Shown one piece after another: positions 62,996 through 64,000 of a stretch of DNA of 64,000 nucleotides. Under the pieces are notes generated by a model, which ran no database searches, was not told the DNA's origin, and was given only the letters and a program-made list of their open reading frames with translations. The stretch is from Pseudomonadota bacterium. Its GTDB lineage: Bacteria; Pseudomonadota; Alphaproteobacteria; Acetobacterales; Acetobacteraceae. How positions within the stretch are numbered: the first letter of the stretch is position 1; each line of letters begins with the position of its first letter. Where the stretch lies: NCBI GenBank assembly GCA_021851785.1, contig JAJZBV010000001.1, positions 186,001 through 250,000 on the forward strand, given 5' to 3'. The position numbers and the translations under genes were made by a program.

Positions 62996-64000
62996 CTACA
63001 TCAGCGGGACGCCGAATTGTCCCAGCGTCTTGAAGGTCATGTTGACGGTCAAGGCCTGGACATTGCTGATGCCGTTATAGTTCGTGAACAGGTCGAAGTA
63101 GTTCAACGCAATGATGAAGCAATCATCCTCATAGCCGCCATCGAGGCCGTAGGCGACCAATTGGTTGAGCTGCATGTTGCGCTGGATATAGCCACCGACC
63201 CGCCAGTTGCCAAATTTCGTCTGCAACCCGGCCAGAACCTCGTTGCGCGGGAAATTGAGCGACTGATAAGGGGCGTAGGATGGCGCCGGGATGGTCGGCA
63301 ACTGATTATAGAAATAGAAGGGGTCGAGGTTGCTGTAGATATAGCCGAAATCGACGCGGAAATTCGGCGGCCCGAAGGTGAGCCTGGTGTCGTTGAACTC
63401 GGTCTGACCGGTGTCGTGGTTGAGGCGGAAGCGATAGGTGACGTTGAGCCAATCGGCGGGTTCGTAGTAAGCACGACCGACGATGTCGGAAATATTGCCG
63501 CCGAGCCCGGTCCCCGGCCCCCAGAGCGCATATTCCGTCTGTGTGCGATAGGATTGGCCGATCAGCGCATCGAAGACGTGGCTGCCGTCGAACCACGCGA
63601 AATGCATGCCGAGATCGGCACGCGAGCCGCCACCCAGGCGGTCGATGCCGGGCAGGCGGTTGATCGAGAACAGATTGGCGTCGGTGAACATCTGATCGAG
63701 ACTGTCCTCGTTGGGGATGAGATAGGGCGAGGTGAAGCCGTAGCCGTTGGGGCGGATGACGAACTGGGTGATCGGCTCCAGCACCGTCGTCGCATCGCCG
63801 TCGCTCCGCGAGAACGGCCAGTTCAGCCGCGCCGCCACCACCGGCTCGCCCTGGGCGACATTGGCATGGGTATAGCGGCTGAAATTCGGGATCTGGTTGA
63901 GGCTCTGGGCCTGATAGCCGGCGGAATAGAAGCGGGTGAGGAAATTCCATTCCTGCCCGAGCGGTCCCGTCTCCGGCAGATTATAGGAGAGGGTGCCATT
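62996..64000 (-). CDS. lptD: LPS-assembly protein LptD, C-terminal part (start beyond the window)
   Basis: The last 334 residues of a beta-barrel protein. Aromatic-rich strands such as 'YEPADWLNVTYRFRLNHDTGQTEFNDTRLTFGPPNFRVDFGYIYSNLDPFYFYNQ', 'FVIRPNGYG' and a C-terminal 'TVNMTFKTLGQFGVPLM' are typical of LptD. With LptE it inserts lipopolysaccharide in the outer leaflet. The reading frame is open through base 64000. surA follows after 59 bases. Confidence 0.92.
   Translation of the reverse strand, partial: NGTLSYNLPETGPLGQEWNFLTRFYSAGYQAQSLNQIPNFSRYTHANVAQGEPVVAARLNWPFSRSDGDATTVLEPITQFVIRPNGYGFTSPYLIPNEDSLDQMFTDANLFSINRLPGIDRLGGGSRADLGMHFAWFDGSHVFDALIGQSYRTQTEYALWGPGTGLGGNISDIVGRAYYEPADWLNVTYRFRLNHDTGQTEFNDTRLTFGPPNFRVDFGYIYSNLDPFYFYNQLPTIPAPSYAPYQSLNFPRNEVLAGLQTKFGNWRVGGYIQRNMQLNQLVAYGLDGGYEDDCFIIALNYFDLFTNYNGISNVQALTVNMTFKTLGQFGVPLM

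Noticed and set aside
61251..63080. A 609-codon plus-strand frame over surA
   Set aside because: Antisense shadow of surA with His/Asp-rich low-complexity sequence.

Overview
The window is about 64 kb of GC-rich, gene-dense bacterial chromosome. I infer an alphaproteobacterium of the Rhodospirillales, most likely Acetobacteraceae. The evidence is the gene order ubiE/mutM/enoyl-CoA hydratase/rpsT/dnaA, hemE-hemH-hemJ facing a DUF299 kinase regulator and maf, a cyanide-insensitive-type bd oxidase with a DUF2474 peptide, Usg, and a PhaR/phasin system. No phage, insertion sequence or CRISPR array is visible. Almost everything reads as core chromosome.

Layout. 0-3 kb: the start of a glycosyltransferase, queC, a ThiF/MoeB enzyme with a DsrE-like partner, and usg. 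3-7 kb: groES-groEL behind two CIRCE operators, two cold-shock genes (the second with a long hairpin leader), and two paralogous cysteine-module proteins I cannot assign. 7-14 kb: cydAB plus a 35-residue peptide, a tandem pair of class-C beta-lactamase-fold hydrolases, and pyrD-HAD. 14-24.6 kb: LolA, a C26 amidase, a bicupin oxalate decarboxylase, an FAH hydrolase, xth, lipB, tRNA-Leu(GAG), maeB, galU and a phosphohexomutase. 25-34 kb: an MscS channel with a 2OG-Fe dioxygenase, etfB-etfA-hbd, a GAF/EAL protein and a PHB depolymerase. 34-38 kb: a phasin, a DD-carboxypeptidase, map and radC. 38-41 kb: a XoxF-like PQQ dehydrogenase with its cytochrome and periplasmic binding partner. 41.5-46 kb: maf and DUF299 diverge from hemE-hemH-hemJ. 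The AT-rich gap between them looks like the chromosome origin. 46-56 kb: DUF6134, SDR, coaBC, ubiE, mutM, ech, rpsT, dnaA, then a PHA synthase-like gene overlapped by an unknown coiled-coil gene, phaR and an XRE regulator. 56.8-64 kb: paaABCDE, rsmA, surA and the end of lptD.

How the parts fit. Several loci point to storage polymer metabolism: PhaC-like synthase, PhaR, phasin, depolymerase and hydroxybutyryl-CoA dehydrogenase with its electron-transfer flavoprotein. Others point to aromatic degradation by the phenylacetyl-CoA route and to lanthanide-type periplasmic alcohol oxidation. Two dispersed repeat families sit mostly between converging genes, where they look like bidirectional terminators.

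The observations I rate highest are: the probable oriC at 43.1-43.3 kb; the XoxF-like enzyme that carries the lanthanide Asp-x-Asp signature but lacks the vicinal disulfide; the four-Cys module proteins at 6.2-7.2 kb; the hairpin leader of the second cold-shock gene; and the roughly 190-base dual-coding overlap at 54.8-55.0 kb. All functions are read from sequence and memory of families; nothing was searched or computed.
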